Positions 1 through 7,622 of a DNA stretch of 15,777 bases are shown here, one piece after another. The notes beneath the pieces were generated by a model, which was given only the letters and a program-made list of their open reading frames with translations, searched no databases and was not told where the DNA came from. Source of the stretch: Anaerolineales bacterium. GTDB taxonomy: Bacteria > Chloroflexota > Anaerolineae > B4-G1 > DUEL01. Numbering within the stretch: position 1 is the stretch's first letter; every line of letters starts with the position of its first letter. A program made the position numbers and the translations under genes. The DNA lies in contig DQUX01000285.1 in the NCBI GenBank assembly GCA_015662065.1, forward strand, positions 1-15,777. The letters run 5' to 3'.

Positions 1-30
1 GATGTGTGTCGCTAGATGTGAGAGAACATA

Positions 31-42
31 TGGTCCGGACCA
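31..42. promoter_or_regulatory. 12-bp perfect palindrome upstream of transporter operon 1
   Basis: TGGTCCGGACCA reads identically on both strands and is centred on CG, as LacI-family operators usually are. It lies 35 nt before the ATG of the first binding-protein gene. A further GGACC copy at 52-56 could instead pair with GGTCC at 32-36. No regulator gene is visible on this side. It is a candidate operator or leader hairpin only; a 12-bp palindrome can arise by chance in GC-rich DNA. Confidence 0.3.
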
Positions 43-77
43 ATTCCCTCTGGACCGAGATAGAAAGGAGAATCATA

Positions 78-1439
78 ATGTTTGGGAAAGCTTTTCGCAC
101 TGCCCTGTTTCTGATGGCGGCTCTGGCTTTGCTGGTCGCCTGTGGGCCAACGCCGACCGAACCGCCCACGGAGGCGCCGACCGAACCGCCTACCGAACCG
201 CCTACCGAAGCGCCGACCGAGCCGCCGGTTGAGCCGGTGACGGTCACCCTTTGGTTCCACTCCGGTCGGGGTGAGGAGCGGGACGCGCTCAACCAGATCC
301 TGGCCAACTTCGCCGCCGCGCGCGACGACATCGTCGTGGACGCGGTGGAGTTGCCGGAGGGCTCCTACAACGAGCAGGTCCAGGCAGCCGCCTTCTCCGA
401 TGACCTGCCCTGCCTGCTTGACTTCGACGGCCCCTTCGTCTACAACTACGTCTGGGGTGGCTTTATGCTTCCCCTTGACGACTACATCTCCGACGAGATG
501 CGCAGCGACTTCCTCCCCTCTATCCTCGAGCAGGGGACCTACCAGGACGGTAAGTTGTACAGCCTTGGACAGTTCGACTCCGGGCTGGCCATCTGGGCCA
601 ACAAGGCTTACCTGGAGGCGGCTGGGGTGCGCATCCCCACCCTGGATGAGCCCTGGACCCGGGAGGAGTTCGAGGCCGCGCTGGCGGCTCTGCAAGCCCT
701 CCCCGAGGTCGACTACGCTCTGGATATGAAGATGAACTACGGTCGCGGCGAGTGGTTCACCTACGGCTTCTCGCCCATCCTGCAGAGCTTCGGCGGCGAC
801 CTGATCAACCGCACGGACTACCAGAGCGCCGACGGGGTGCTCAACGGCCCCGAATCGGTAGCGGCGATGGAGATGGTGCAGAGCTGGTTCGAGATGGGGT
901 ACGTGAATCCCGAGCCGGCGGGTGACACCGACTTCGTGGATGGCAAGGCAGCCCTGAGCTGGGTCGGTCACTGGGTCGCGCCAGGCTATATGGAGGCGCT
1001 GGGCGACAACCTGCTTCTCCTACCGATGCCCGACTTCGGCAATGGCCCCAAGACCGGCATGGGCTCCTGGAACTGGGGCATCACCACCAACTGCGAGAAC
1101 CCCGACGCCGCCTGGGAGGTCCTGGAGTTCATCCTCCAGCCTGAGCAGATCCTGGTCATGACCAACGCCAATGGCGCTGTCCCGGCCCGCAAGTCGGCTC
1201 TGGCGATGTCCGACCTTTACGGCCCCGACGGCTTCCTGAACCTCTACGTGCAGCAGCTTGAGGCCGGCGTGGCCGTTCCACGGCCCGTCACCCCTGCCTA
1301 CCCGGTCATCACCAGCGCGTTTGCCGAGGCCTTCGACAACATCAAGGACGGGGCCGACGTCCAGACGGAGATGGATCGGGCTGTCGAGAAGATCGACCAA
1401 GACATCCAGGATAATCAGGGCTATCCTATTAACCCATAG
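78..1439 (+). CDS. ABC sugar transporter, solute-binding lipoprotein (CUT1 type)
   Basis: This is the extracellular sugar-binding subunit of a CUT1 carbohydrate importer (extracellular binding protein family 1), 453 aa. Residues 1-21 are a hydrophobic signal peptide ending in the lipobox LVAC, so Cys22 should be lipidated and anchor the protein to the outer face of the membrane. Residues 27-50 are a linker of six TEPP/TEAP units, then the mature periplasmic-binding-protein fold begins near VTVTLWFHS. The ATG at 78 is chosen because AAAGGAG lies at 64-70, 7 nt upstream, and the signal peptide starts there; the in-frame GTG at 6 would bury the signal peptide behind 24 extra residues. It heads an operon with two permeases, a sucrose-phosphate synthase and a GH100-like enzyme, suggesting an oligosaccharide ligand. 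The specific sugar cannot be read from the sequence. Confidence 0.93.
   Translation: MFGKAFRTALFLMAALALLVACGPTPTEPPTEAPTEPPTEPPTEAPTEPPVEPVTVTLWFHSGRGEERDALNQILANFAAARDDIVVDAVELPEGSYNEQVQAAAFSDDLPCLLDFDGPFVYNYVWGGFMLPLDDYISDEMRSDFLPSILEQGTYQDGKLYSLGQFDSGLAIWANKAYLEAAGVRIPTLDEPWTREEFEAALAALQALPEVDYALDMKMNYGRGEWFTYGFSPILQSFGGDLINRTDYQSADGVLNGPESVAAMEMVQSWFEMGYVNPEPAGDTDFVDGKAALSWVGHWVAPGYMEALGDNLLLLPMPDFGNGPKTGMGSWNWGITTNCENPDAAWEVLEFILQPEQILVMTNANGAVPARKSALAMSDLYGPDGFLNLYVQQLEAGVAVPRPVTPAYPVITSAFAEAFDNIKDGADVQTEMDRAVEKIDQDIQDNQGYPINP
156..227 (+). repeat. Six in-frame 12-nt repeats coding a TEPP/TEAP linker
   Basis: Six 4-residue units (TEPP, TEAP, TEPP, TEPP, TEAP, TEPP) directly follow the lipidated Cys of the binding protein. 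Such Thr/Glu/Pro spacers hold lipoprotein domains away from the membrane. The near-identical 12-nt units can gain or lose copies by slippage without changing frame. Confidence 0.85.
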
Positions 1440-1456
1440 CAGCCATCTGGAGGGAC

Positions 1457-1488
1457 GCCGGGGGAGGCGCATCGCCGCTTCCCCCGGC
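1457..1488 (+). other. Intercistronic stem-loop between binding protein and first permease
   Basis: The arms GCCGGGGGAGGC (1457-1468) and GCTTCCCCCGGC (1477-1488) form a 12-bp stem with one G-T wobble and an 8-nt loop. Outer GGAGG/CCTCC pairing (1449-1453 with 1491-1495) can extend it. No T-tract follows, so it is not a typical intrinsic terminator. Its place, just after the binding-protein stop and before the permease ribosome-binding site, matches the malE-malF type of element that protects the upstream message or reduces downstream expression. That function is inferred. Confidence 0.65.
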
Positions 1489-1518
1489 CTCCTCCGGGCT
1501 GCGGAAAGGAGGTCGAGC

Positions 1519-2463
1519 GTGGCAGCGAATGACCTGGTCCCTACCGGCCCATCTGGCAGGGCGAGGGGCTCTCGCCGGCGACGCAGTGAGGGGCTTGTGG
1601 CGTGGCTCTTCATGTCCCCCGCGGCGATCCTGCTGCTGGTCTTCTTGATCGTTCCCTTCCTGATGGCCTTTGGTCTTGCCTTCACCGATCAGCGGCTCAT
1701 TCCCAACCCCAACCTCTCCACCCAGTTCGTCGGGTTCCGCAACTTCGTGCGTATGTTCCAGAACGAGACCTTCCGGCGGGGGCTTCTGAACAACTTCATC
1801 TTCACCGCCGTCGTCGTCCCGGTCCAGACCGGCCTGGCGCTGCTGCTGGCCATCCTGGTCAACCAGAAGATCCGCCTCAGCAACGTCTTCCGTGCTACCT
1901 ACTTCAGCCCGGTCGTGGTGACGATGACGGTGGTGGCCGTCGTCTGGTTCTTCCTTTACAACCCGGGCGAGGGGACGATCAACGCCTTCATTCAGGCTAT
2001 CTCCTTCGGGAGGCTGGGGCCCTATGACTGGCTCAACGACCCCAAACTGGCCTTCCCGGCCATTATGGTGCTCTCGATCTGGCAGGGGGTCGGCTTCCAG
2101 ATGGTGATCTATCTGGCTGGCCTGCAGGAAATCCCCCTTGAGATCTATGAGGCTTCCTCCATCGATGGCGCCAACAAGATCCAGCAGTTCTTCTACGTCA
2201 CCCTCCCCATGTTGCGCAACACGACCATCTTCGTCGTCATTGCCACGACCATTCTAGCCTTCAAGCTCTTCGTTCAGGTCGATATCATGACACGGGGGGG
2301 GCCACAGGATGCGACGATGACAACTATGTTGCACGTCATCAACGAGGGTTTTCGCAATCTGAGGGTTGGCTATGCCGCGGCCGTCACGGTGGTGTTCTTC
2401 CTGATCGTGCTCGGTGTCTCCCTCCTGCAGCGGTTCTTCCTGGAAGAGGAGAGGACGGTGTAG
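1519..2463 (+). CDS. ABC sugar transporter permease, MalF/MsmF/UgpA-like
   Basis: This is the first membrane-spanning subunit of the CUT1 importer (314 aa). A basic N-terminus (about residues 13-23) is followed by hydrophobic segments near 28-55, 93-114, 126-147, 179-200, 234-255 and 285-303. The cytoplasmic EAA loop that contacts the ATPase is clear at about 211-230, with E211, A212, D216, G217 and P230. The GTG at 1519 is preferred: GGAAAGGAGG ends at 1512, 6 nt upstream, and the reading frame before it lacks membrane-protein character and overlaps the previous gene. The gene follows the binding-protein gene by 79 nt containing a hairpin, and the second permease starts 1 nt after its stop. 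No ATPase gene is in the window, so a shared MsmK/MalK-type ATPase is presumed. Confidence 0.93.
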   Translation: MAANDLVPTGPSGRARGSRRRRSEGLVAWLFMSPAAILLLVFLIVPFLMAFGLAFTDQRLIPNPNLSTQFVGFRNFVRMFQNETFRRGLLNNFIFTAVVVPVQTGLALLLAILVNQKIRLSNVFRATYFSPVVVTMTVVAVVWFFLYNPGEGTINAFIQAISFGRLGPYDWLNDPKLAFPAIMVLSIWQGVGFQMVIYLAGLQEIPLEIYEASSIDGANKIQQFFYVTLPMLRNTTIFVVIATTILAFKLFVQVDIMTRGGPQDATMTTMLHVINEGFRNLRVGYAAAVTVVFFLIVLGVSLLQRFFLEEERTV

Positions 2464-2464
2464 A

Positions 2465-3352
2465 ATGACTGCCCAGACCTCCACTGCGACCGTTCATAGC
2501 GCCGGCTACCTCCTCCGCAGGGCGGTGAGGGGTGTGCTGAATTACGGCTTGCTGAGCCTCTTGGGGTTCTTCTTCCTCTTCCCCATCCTCTTTATGCTGG
2601 TCAGTTCGCTGAAGACCAACGAGGGGCAGATTCTGCGCGACGTGACCTCCCTGAAGGCTCTCCTTCCCTATGGCTCGCTGGGCCTGCAGAACTACTTCGA
2701 CGTGTTTGGCCGGATGCCGTTCCATCGCTTCATGCTGAACTCCGTCTTCATCGTTGGTGCGATTGTCGCCCTGGGCCTGCTCGTCAATAGCACAGCAGCC
2801 TACGCCCTGGCGCGGCTGAACTGGAAGGGGCGAGGTGTCCTGCTGGGCGTGGTGATCGCGCTCATCATCATCCCCTTCGAGGCCGTCGCGGTGCCTTTGC
2901 TGTTGATGGTCAATCGGTTCGGCTGGGTGGAGAGCTACCATGTCCAGATCATCCCCTTCATCGCCGACGCCTTCTCCATCTTCCTCTTCTACCAGTTCTT
3001 CATCGGCCTCCCGAAGGACCTGGAAGAGGCGGCGCTGGTGGACGGGGCCGGCCGGTTCCGCATCTACTGGAATATCATCGTGCCGCTCTCCCGGCCTGTC
3101 TTTGCCACGGTCGCCATTCTCCAGTTCCTGACCCACTGGAACGACTATATGTGGCCGCTGATGGTCACCCGGGCCGAGACATACCGGCCGCTGATGATCG
3201 CTATGCAGCAGTTCTTCGGCCAGTACCCCCGCCTGTGGGGGGATATTATGGCCTTCGCCTCGATGATCACCGTCCCGGTGCTCATCGTCTTCCTGCTTTT
3301 CCAGAAGTGGTTCGTACAGAGCGTGGCCACCAGCGGCATCAAGGGGGGCTAG
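2465..3352 (+). CDS. ABC sugar transporter permease, MalG/MsmG/UgpE-like
   Basis: This is the second CUT1 permease subunit (295 aa), expected to pair with the preceding MalF-like protein. Hydrophobic segments lie near residues 27-48, 91-116, 123-147, 163-180, 210-225 and 261-280. The EAA loop is at about 188-207 (E188, A189, A190, D193, G194, P207). The ATG at 2465 is chosen because it falls 1 nt after the previous stop with AGGAGAGG at 2447-2454; this layout implies translational coupling. The C-terminus ends in GIKGG, a tail typical of MalG-like permeases. The sucrose-phosphate synthase gene begins 8 nt after its stop, tying sugar uptake and disaccharide synthesis to one transcript. Confidence 0.93.
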   Translation: MTAQTSTATVHSAGYLLRRAVRGVLNYGLLSLLGFFFLFPILFMLVSSLKTNEGQILRDVTSLKALLPYGSLGLQNYFDVFGRMPFHRFMLNSVFIVGAIVALGLLVNSTAAYALARLNWKGRGVLLGVVIALIIIPFEAVAVPLLLMVNRFGWVESYHVQIIPFIADAFSIFLFYQFFIGLPKDLEEAALVDGAGRFRIYWNIIVPLSRPVFATVAILQFLTHWNDYMWPLMVTRAETYRPLMIAMQQFFGQYPRLWGDIMAFASMITVPVLIVFLLFQKWFVQSVATSGIKGG

Positions 3353-3360
3353 GAGAAGAG

Positions 3361-4857
3361 GTGCACCTGGCTTTCCTCAACCCCCAGGGGAACTTCGACC
3401 CGGCCGATAGCTACTGGACCCAGCATCCCGACTTCGGCGGGCAGTTGGTCTACGTCAAGCAGCTCGCCCAAGCGATGGGGGCCGAAGGCCACCGGGTGGA
3501 CATTCTGACCCGCCGCGTCCTCGATCCCGAGTGGCCCGAGTTCGCCGCCCCTTTCGACGCCTATACGGGGATCCCCAACGTGCGCATCGTCCGCCTGCGA
3601 GCCGGGCCGGACCACTTTCTGCGCAAGGAGGATCTGTGGCCCCACCTGGTGCGGGATTGGGCGCCCAACATCCTGGCCTTCTACCGGCACGAAGGCCGCC
3701 TGCCGGACGTGTTCACCGGCCACTATGCCGACGGCGGACTCTGCGGCGTGCTCATCGAGGCCGAGACCGGCGTCCCCTTCACGTTCACCGCCCACTCCCT
3801 CGGCGCTCAGAAGATGGACAAGCTCGATGTCACCCGGGAGAACCTGGCGGAGATGGACGCCCGGTACCACTTTGGGCGACGGATCATAGCGGAGCGGCTG
3901 AGTATGAACCGCTCCGCGGTCAACATCACCAGCACCCACCTGGAGCGATTTGAGCAGTACGCACACCCGGCCTATCGGGGGGCGGTGGACGTGGCCGACG
4001 ACCGCCGCTTTGCCGTGACCCCCCCTGGCGTCGCTCTCTCTATCTTCGATGCCGAGGCGCGATCGGAGGACGAGGAGGCGATCCACCGGTACGTCGCCCA
4101 GCGGCTGGCGCGGGACCTGGAGGGAGACCGTCGAGGCCTGCCGGCCATCGTTGCCTCCAGCCGGATCGATCCCAAGAAGAACCATCTGGGGTTGGTGCGT
4201 GCCTTCGCCCAAAGCCAGGTCCTCCAGGAGCGGGCCAACCTGGTCCTCATCACGGGCGCGTTGGACGATCCCCTCCGCCAGGACACGGGGGCCACCCCGG
4301 CGGAGCGGGAGGTGTTGGCGCAGGTCCGAGAGGTGGTGGCAGCGCACGACCTATGGGGCAAGGTCAGCGGGTTTGCCTTGGAGGGGCAGCCAGCGCTGGC
4401 GGCGGCCTACCGCTTCCTGGCCCGGCGCGGCTCGGTCTTCGCCCTGACCGCCCACTACGAGCCCTTCGGCCTGGCTCCCCTGGAGGCGGCGGCGGCGGGG
4501 TTGCCGGTGGTGGTGACCCGCAACGGCGGTCCCAGCGAGAGCCTCCGGGAGGGGGGCGTGGAGTACGGCGTGTTGGTGGACCCGGCCGACCCCGCCGACA
4601 TCGCCCGAGGCCTGGAGAGGCTGCTGACCGATCGTACGACCTGGGCAGAATTCGCCCGCCGAGGCCGGCAGCGGGTGTTGGCCCGCTACACCTGGGAGCG
4701 CACGGCAGAGGAATACCTGGCCATCATCAAGGAAATCCTGCTCCGTCCCGAGGCACGGCGATCATCCTCACATCTTCCCATCCATCCCTACTTCCGCGAT
4801 CCCAGGCCCGAGACCGACGTCTCGCTGGCTGAACTGGAACATCTATACTATGACTGA
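3361..4857 (+). CDS. Sucrose-phosphate synthase, Halothermothrix orenii type (GT4)
   Basis: This GT4 glycosyltransferase (498 aa) is predicted to transfer glucose from UDP- or ADP-glucose to fructose 6-phosphate, giving sucrose 6-phosphate in the cytoplasm. The N-terminal stretch FLNPQGNFDPADSYW followed by HPDFGGQLVYVK closely matches my memory of the structurally solved H. orenii enzyme. Visible motifs are the acceptor-side GGQ (26-28), HSLGAQKM from H145, the donor-site SSRIDPKKNH (266-275; R268, K273) and the EX7E pair E367/E375 in YEPFGLAPLE. There is no C-terminal HAD phosphatase domain. The GTG at 3361 is chosen for AGGAG at 3351-3355 and because the homologous N-terminus begins there. 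The last 8 nt overlap the GH100-like gene. Other hexose-phosphate disaccharide synthases are possible, but the match to sucrose-phosphate synthase is strong. Confidence 0.88.
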   Translation: MHLAFLNPQGNFDPADSYWTQHPDFGGQLVYVKQLAQAMGAEGHRVDILTRRVLDPEWPEFAAPFDAYTGIPNVRIVRLRAGPDHFLRKEDLWPHLVRDWAPNILAFYRHEGRLPDVFTGHYADGGLCGVLIEAETGVPFTFTAHSLGAQKMDKLDVTRENLAEMDARYHFGRRIIAERLSMNRSAVNITSTHLERFEQYAHPAYRGAVDVADDRRFAVTPPGVALSIFDAEARSEDEEAIHRYVAQRLARDLEGDRRGLPAIVASSRIDPKKNHLGLVRAFAQSQVLQERANLVLITGALDDPLRQDTGATPAEREVLAQVREVVAAHDLWGKVSGFALEGQPALAAAYRFLARRGSVFALTAHYEPFGLAPLEAAAAGLPVVVTRNGGPSESLREGGVEYGVLVDPADPADIARGLERLLTDRTTWAEFARRGRQRVLARYTWERTAEEYLAIIKEILLRPEARRSSSHLPIHPYFRDPRPETDVSLAELEHLYYD

Positions 4858-6043
4858 AGGCTACCGCCGCGCACTGGCGCTGATGCGGCGGGCCCTCACT
4901 CCGGCCGGGTTCCTCGGCTCGCTGACGGACGTGGCCAACTACCGCCGGGTGTGGGCCCGCGACGGGGTCATCACCGGCCTGGCAGCGCTGATGACGGATG
5001 AGGCCGACCTGCATGAGGGGCTGGCGCGCACCCTGGACACCCTGGCCCGCCACCAGGGGCCCCACGGCGAGATCCCCAGCAACCTCACCGAGGACGGGGA
5101 GCAGGTCAGCTACGGCGGGCTGGTAGGGCGGGTGGACGCGGTGCTCTGGTACGTCCTGGGAGTGACGCAGTACGTACTGCGCACCGGGGACGAGGGCTTC
5201 GCTGCCCGTCACCGGCCCGCCATCGACCGCGCTCTCTTCCTGGTCGGCTGTTGGCAGTTCAACAACCGGGGTCTCATCTACGCCCCGGTCTCCAGCGACT
5301 GGGCCGACGAGTACGTCCAGCACGGCTATGCCCTCGCCGACCAGGTCCTCTATCTGGTAGCCCTGCGGGGGTGCGGGCGCGTCTTCGATAGCGAGGCCCA
5401 CCACCGTCAGGCCGCCCAACTGCGAGAGCAGATCGAGACCAACTACTGGGCGGACCCGCGCCACCGAGATCACCCCCTCCTCTACCATCCGGTGGCCTAC
5501 CGGGCGCTCCTCGAGGACCCGCCCCCTCACTGGCTGGCGACCTTCGCGCCGACCGGCTATGCCCGCCGCTTCGACGGGCTGGCGAACGGGCTGGCGCTGC
5601 TCGTCGGCCTGGGGAATGGGGAGGCGGCGGCCCAGGTGGTTGAGTACGTCCGGTCGCTCTGTGCCGCATCTGGCAGCGACCTGCTTCCCTCCTTCTACCC
5701 GCCCATCCAGCCGAGGGACCCGGATTGGGAGGGGCTGCGGGTCAACTATGCCTATCGCTTCAGCAATCGGCCGTATGCCTATCACAACGGCGGCCTCTGG
5801 CCGGTGCTGACGGGGTTCTGGATCGCGGCCCTGGTCGCCCGCGGATATGGGGAGCGGGCGGCGTGTCACCTGGAGGCGATCCACCGGGCCAACGCCCGAG
5901 AGGCAGACGGGGAGGCGTGGGGTTTCTACGAGTACCACCACGGCCGGACCCACCGGCCGATGGGCACCCGTCACACCACGTGGAGCGGGGCCGGGGCGGT
6001 CATCGCGCACCGGGCTCTGGAGGGGCACCAGTTTCTCATCTGA
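4850..6043 (+). CDS. GH100-like glycosidase (alkaline/neutral invertase family)
   Basis: This is a soluble six-hairpin (alpha/alpha)6-barrel glycosidase (397 aa, no signal peptide) resembling GH100 neutral invertases, which hydrolyse sucrose to glucose and fructose. Family-like stretches are YRRVWARDG (31-39), VGRVDAVLWY (92-101, D96 a candidate acid catalyst), YHNGGLWPVL (311-320) and GFYEYHHGR then TTWSGAGAVIA near the C-terminus (E361 a candidate nucleophile). These residue roles come from aligning remembered GH100 motifs. The ATG at 4850 lies inside the end of the sucrose-phosphate synthase gene with no strong ribosome-binding site, so translation is probably coupled. It is the last gene of operon 1. 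The protein is somewhat shorter than plant or cyanobacterial invertases, and an amylo-1,6-glucosidase or glycosylglycerate hydrolase-like activity cannot be excluded. Confidence 0.75.
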   Translation: MTEGYRRALALMRRALTPAGFLGSLTDVANYRRVWARDGVITGLAALMTDEADLHEGLARTLDTLARHQGPHGEIPSNLTEDGEQVSYGGLVGRVDAVLWYVLGVTQYVLRTGDEGFAARHRPAIDRALFLVGCWQFNNRGLIYAPVSSDWADEYVQHGYALADQVLYLVALRGCGRVFDSEAHHRQAAQLREQIETNYWADPRHRDHPLLYHPVAYRALLEDPPPHWLATFAPTGYARRFDGLANGLALLVGLGNGEAAAQVVEYVRSLCAASGSDLLPSFYPPIQPRDPDWEGLRVNYAYRFSNRPYAYHNGGLWPVLTGFWIAALVARGYGERAACHLEAIHRANAREADGEAWGFYEYHHGRTHRPMGTRHTTWSGAGAVIAHRALEGHQFLI

Positions 6044-6323
6044 GGCCCCGGCGAGGCGCGATTCCCCCGCGGCGTTGCCGCCGACTCCTGGCTTTCATCG
6101 TGAGGTGAGCGGCCCCAACCCGCTCGTGTTGGTACTGCTTGCCCATCCCGCCGGGCGCCGAACCGCCCGGCTCGGTCGGCAAAGCCCCCTAGCGAACATC
6201 CCAAGATGAAGGCGGGAGGTTCGGATTGGCACGCAATGCCGGAGGCCACCCGCCGCCTGCCGGCGGGCGCCCGCGACCTGGACGCTATGGCGGATGAACT
6301 GGCGTTGGGCGGGCAGCAATACC
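6044..6323. other. Convergent intergenic region with several hairpins
   Basis: These 280 bases separate the stops of two converging operons. I see no credible gene: short frames on both strands read as GC-rich noise. It holds hairpins GAGCGG/CCGCTC (6107-6112 with 6120-6125), the repeat copy at 6147-6171, and CCCGCCG/CGGCGGG (6249-6255 with 6261-6267). None has a T-tract on either strand, so no intrinsic terminator can be named, though the stems may still stop or protect both transcripts. Confidence 0.5.
6147..6171 (-). repeat. Structured palindromic repeat, copy 1 of 3
   Basis: GCCGGGCG and CGCCCGGC (6150-6157 and 6164-6171) form a perfect 8-bp stem around the loop CCGAAC. On the minus strand the 25-nt unit matches 11077-11101 at all but two positions, and those two changes are a compensatory stem pair (G-C here, A-T there). 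A third, diverged copy is at 10995-11016. The conservation of pairing across copies indicates a dispersed structured repeat family. Confidence 0.7.
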
Positions 6324-7622
6324 TCATTCTAGAAGCTGCGTTGGAGGCCGTGGGCGGCCCAGGTCTATCCGGCGCAGGTGGGTGGCCGCCCGCCAGGCGT
6401 AGATGCCGGCGGTGAGAAGGGCGTGAGCGACCATGCTCCCCGCGGCCAGCACCGGCCAGCCTATGAGGACGGCCAGGAGAAGATGGAAGGAATAGATGTT
6501 GCGGCGGCCATCCCACCTGCGGAACCAACGGTCGAAGGGGGCGTAGTCGGCCAGTGACACACCGGTGATCTGTTTGAACTGCATGGAGCAATGGCGGGAG
6601 AAGGAGTCCAATAGGACCATCACCGTGCCCAAAGCGGGGAACAGGAGATTGCGGGTCTGGAGGTAGAGGGCCCAGTAGAACGAAAGATACCACGCCTGCT
6701 CGTACAGCAGGTCGAAGGAGTGCTCCAGGTGGCCAAGGTGGGAGGCCAGCCCCTTGACGCGGGCCAGTTTGCCGTCCACCCCGTCCAGCACGTTGACGAC
6801 CAGGGCCAGCGCCACGCCGGGCAGGAAATGGTGGGTGAGGAACAGGAGGGGCACACCGTAGGCGACCAGGTTGGTGAGCAGGCTGACCTGGTTGGGGGTG
6901 ACCGGCAGGTCGGCGATGCGACGGACGATCCAGTTCTCGGCAGGCCGGTTGATATACCAGGCCACCAGGTCCAACGTTCCCTTTTGGGCTGAGTCCAGGA
7001 GCAGATCCCTGCATCGTTTGGCGTCGGCCGGGGAGCGGACCCGCTGCCAGAACGGCTTGACGGCCCGGCGCATACCGGGGGCGTAGGGGTCCACCTGGGC
7101 GATGTCGATTGCTTCGATTGGGTGAGCCCGAGCGATTCGGTCCAGCGCGCCGGGCCAATTCCTCCCCCCCGAGGGGATCGTCCGGAGCCAGGAGGGGGGG
7201 CAGACCGCCAGACCGACGTAGCCGCCGCTGGTCTGGCCCAGGCCCTCGCCAACCCGGGCCAGCCGGCCGTCCTCCACCCGCACCTGAGGGATGGTGTCCA
7301 CCTCGCTGTCGTAGAGGACGGTCGGCTTGGATTGGGCGAGGGCCAGTCGGGCGATCCGCTCGTCCAGGACGATGTCTCCATCCACCAGCAGCAGGGGGGC
7401 CTCCTGGTCCTCCAGCGCTTCGCCGAGGCTGCCGTGGCGGACAACGACCCCCGGCACGTCGCCCGGGGCGGGCGGGAGGGACCGGAGGTCGGGCGGCAGG
7501 ACGATGAACGCTTTCCGCACCCCTGCCGCCCGTAGGGTGTACAGCAGGCGTCGGACGAGGGGCATGCCGCAGACGGGGAGGGTGAGGGGAGAAGTGTCGG
7601 TCGCCAGGATCACTGCGTCCAT
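6324..7622 (-). CDS. Fusion of degenerate nucleotidyltransferase and CDP-alcohol phosphotransferase (DIPP-synthase-like)
   Basis: This 432-aa protein has two domains. Residues 1 to about 200 keep the outline of a nucleotidyltransferase (PVCGMPLVRRLL; VDGD at 80-83; GGYVGLAV) but lack the Gly-rich GxGTR loop and the PKP lysine, so the domain is probably not catalytic. From about 225 (INRPAENWIVRRIADLPVTPNQ) a membrane CDP-alcohol phosphotransferase domain follows, with hydrophobic segments near 246-276, 311-340 and 380-410. Its signature is D280-x2-D283-G284-x2-A287-R288, then G297, E300 and D304. The architecture resembles archaeal bifunctional inositol-1-phosphate cytidylyltransferase/di-myo-inositol-phosphate-phosphate synthase, suggesting condensation of a CDP-alcohol with a phosphorylated polyol. 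The ATG at 7622 lies 13 nt inside the upstream gene, with AGGAGGA about 7 nt upstream. Lipid head-group synthesis is an alternative role. Confidence 0.75.
   Translation of the reverse strand: MDAVILATDTSPLTLPVCGMPLVRRLLYTLRAAGVRKAFIVLPPDLRSLPPAPGDVPGVVVRHGSLGEALEDQEAPLLLVDGDIVLDERIARLALAQSKPTVLYDSEVDTIPQVRVEDGRLARVGEGLGQTSGGYVGLAVCPPSWLRTIPSGGRNWPGALDRIARAHPIEAIDIAQVDPYAPGMRRAVKPFWQRVRSPADAKRCRDLLLDSAQKGTLDLVAWYINRPAENWIVRRIADLPVTPNQVSLLTNLVAYGVPLLFLTHHFLPGVALALVVNVLDGVDGKLARVKGLASHLGHLEHSFDLLYEQAWYLSFYWALYLQTRNLLFPALGTVMVLLDSFSRHCSMQFKQITGVSLADYAPFDRWFRRWDGRRNIYSFHLLLAVLIGWPVLAAGSMVAHALLTAGIYAWRAATHLRRIDLGRPRPPTQLLE

Noticed and set aside
6..77. GTG start at 6 for the first binding protein
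   Set aside because: It would add 24 charged residues before the signal peptide; the ATG at 78 has a good ribosome-binding site and puts the lipobox at residue 22.
6107..6267. Intrinsic terminator between the converging operons
   Set aside because: Several hairpins exist but none is followed by a T-tract on either strand.
6206..6415. Small plus-strand frame of 69 codons in the convergent region
   Set aside because: It has no clear ribosome-binding site, runs antisense into the end of the transferase gene, and its composition looks like translated repeat DNA.
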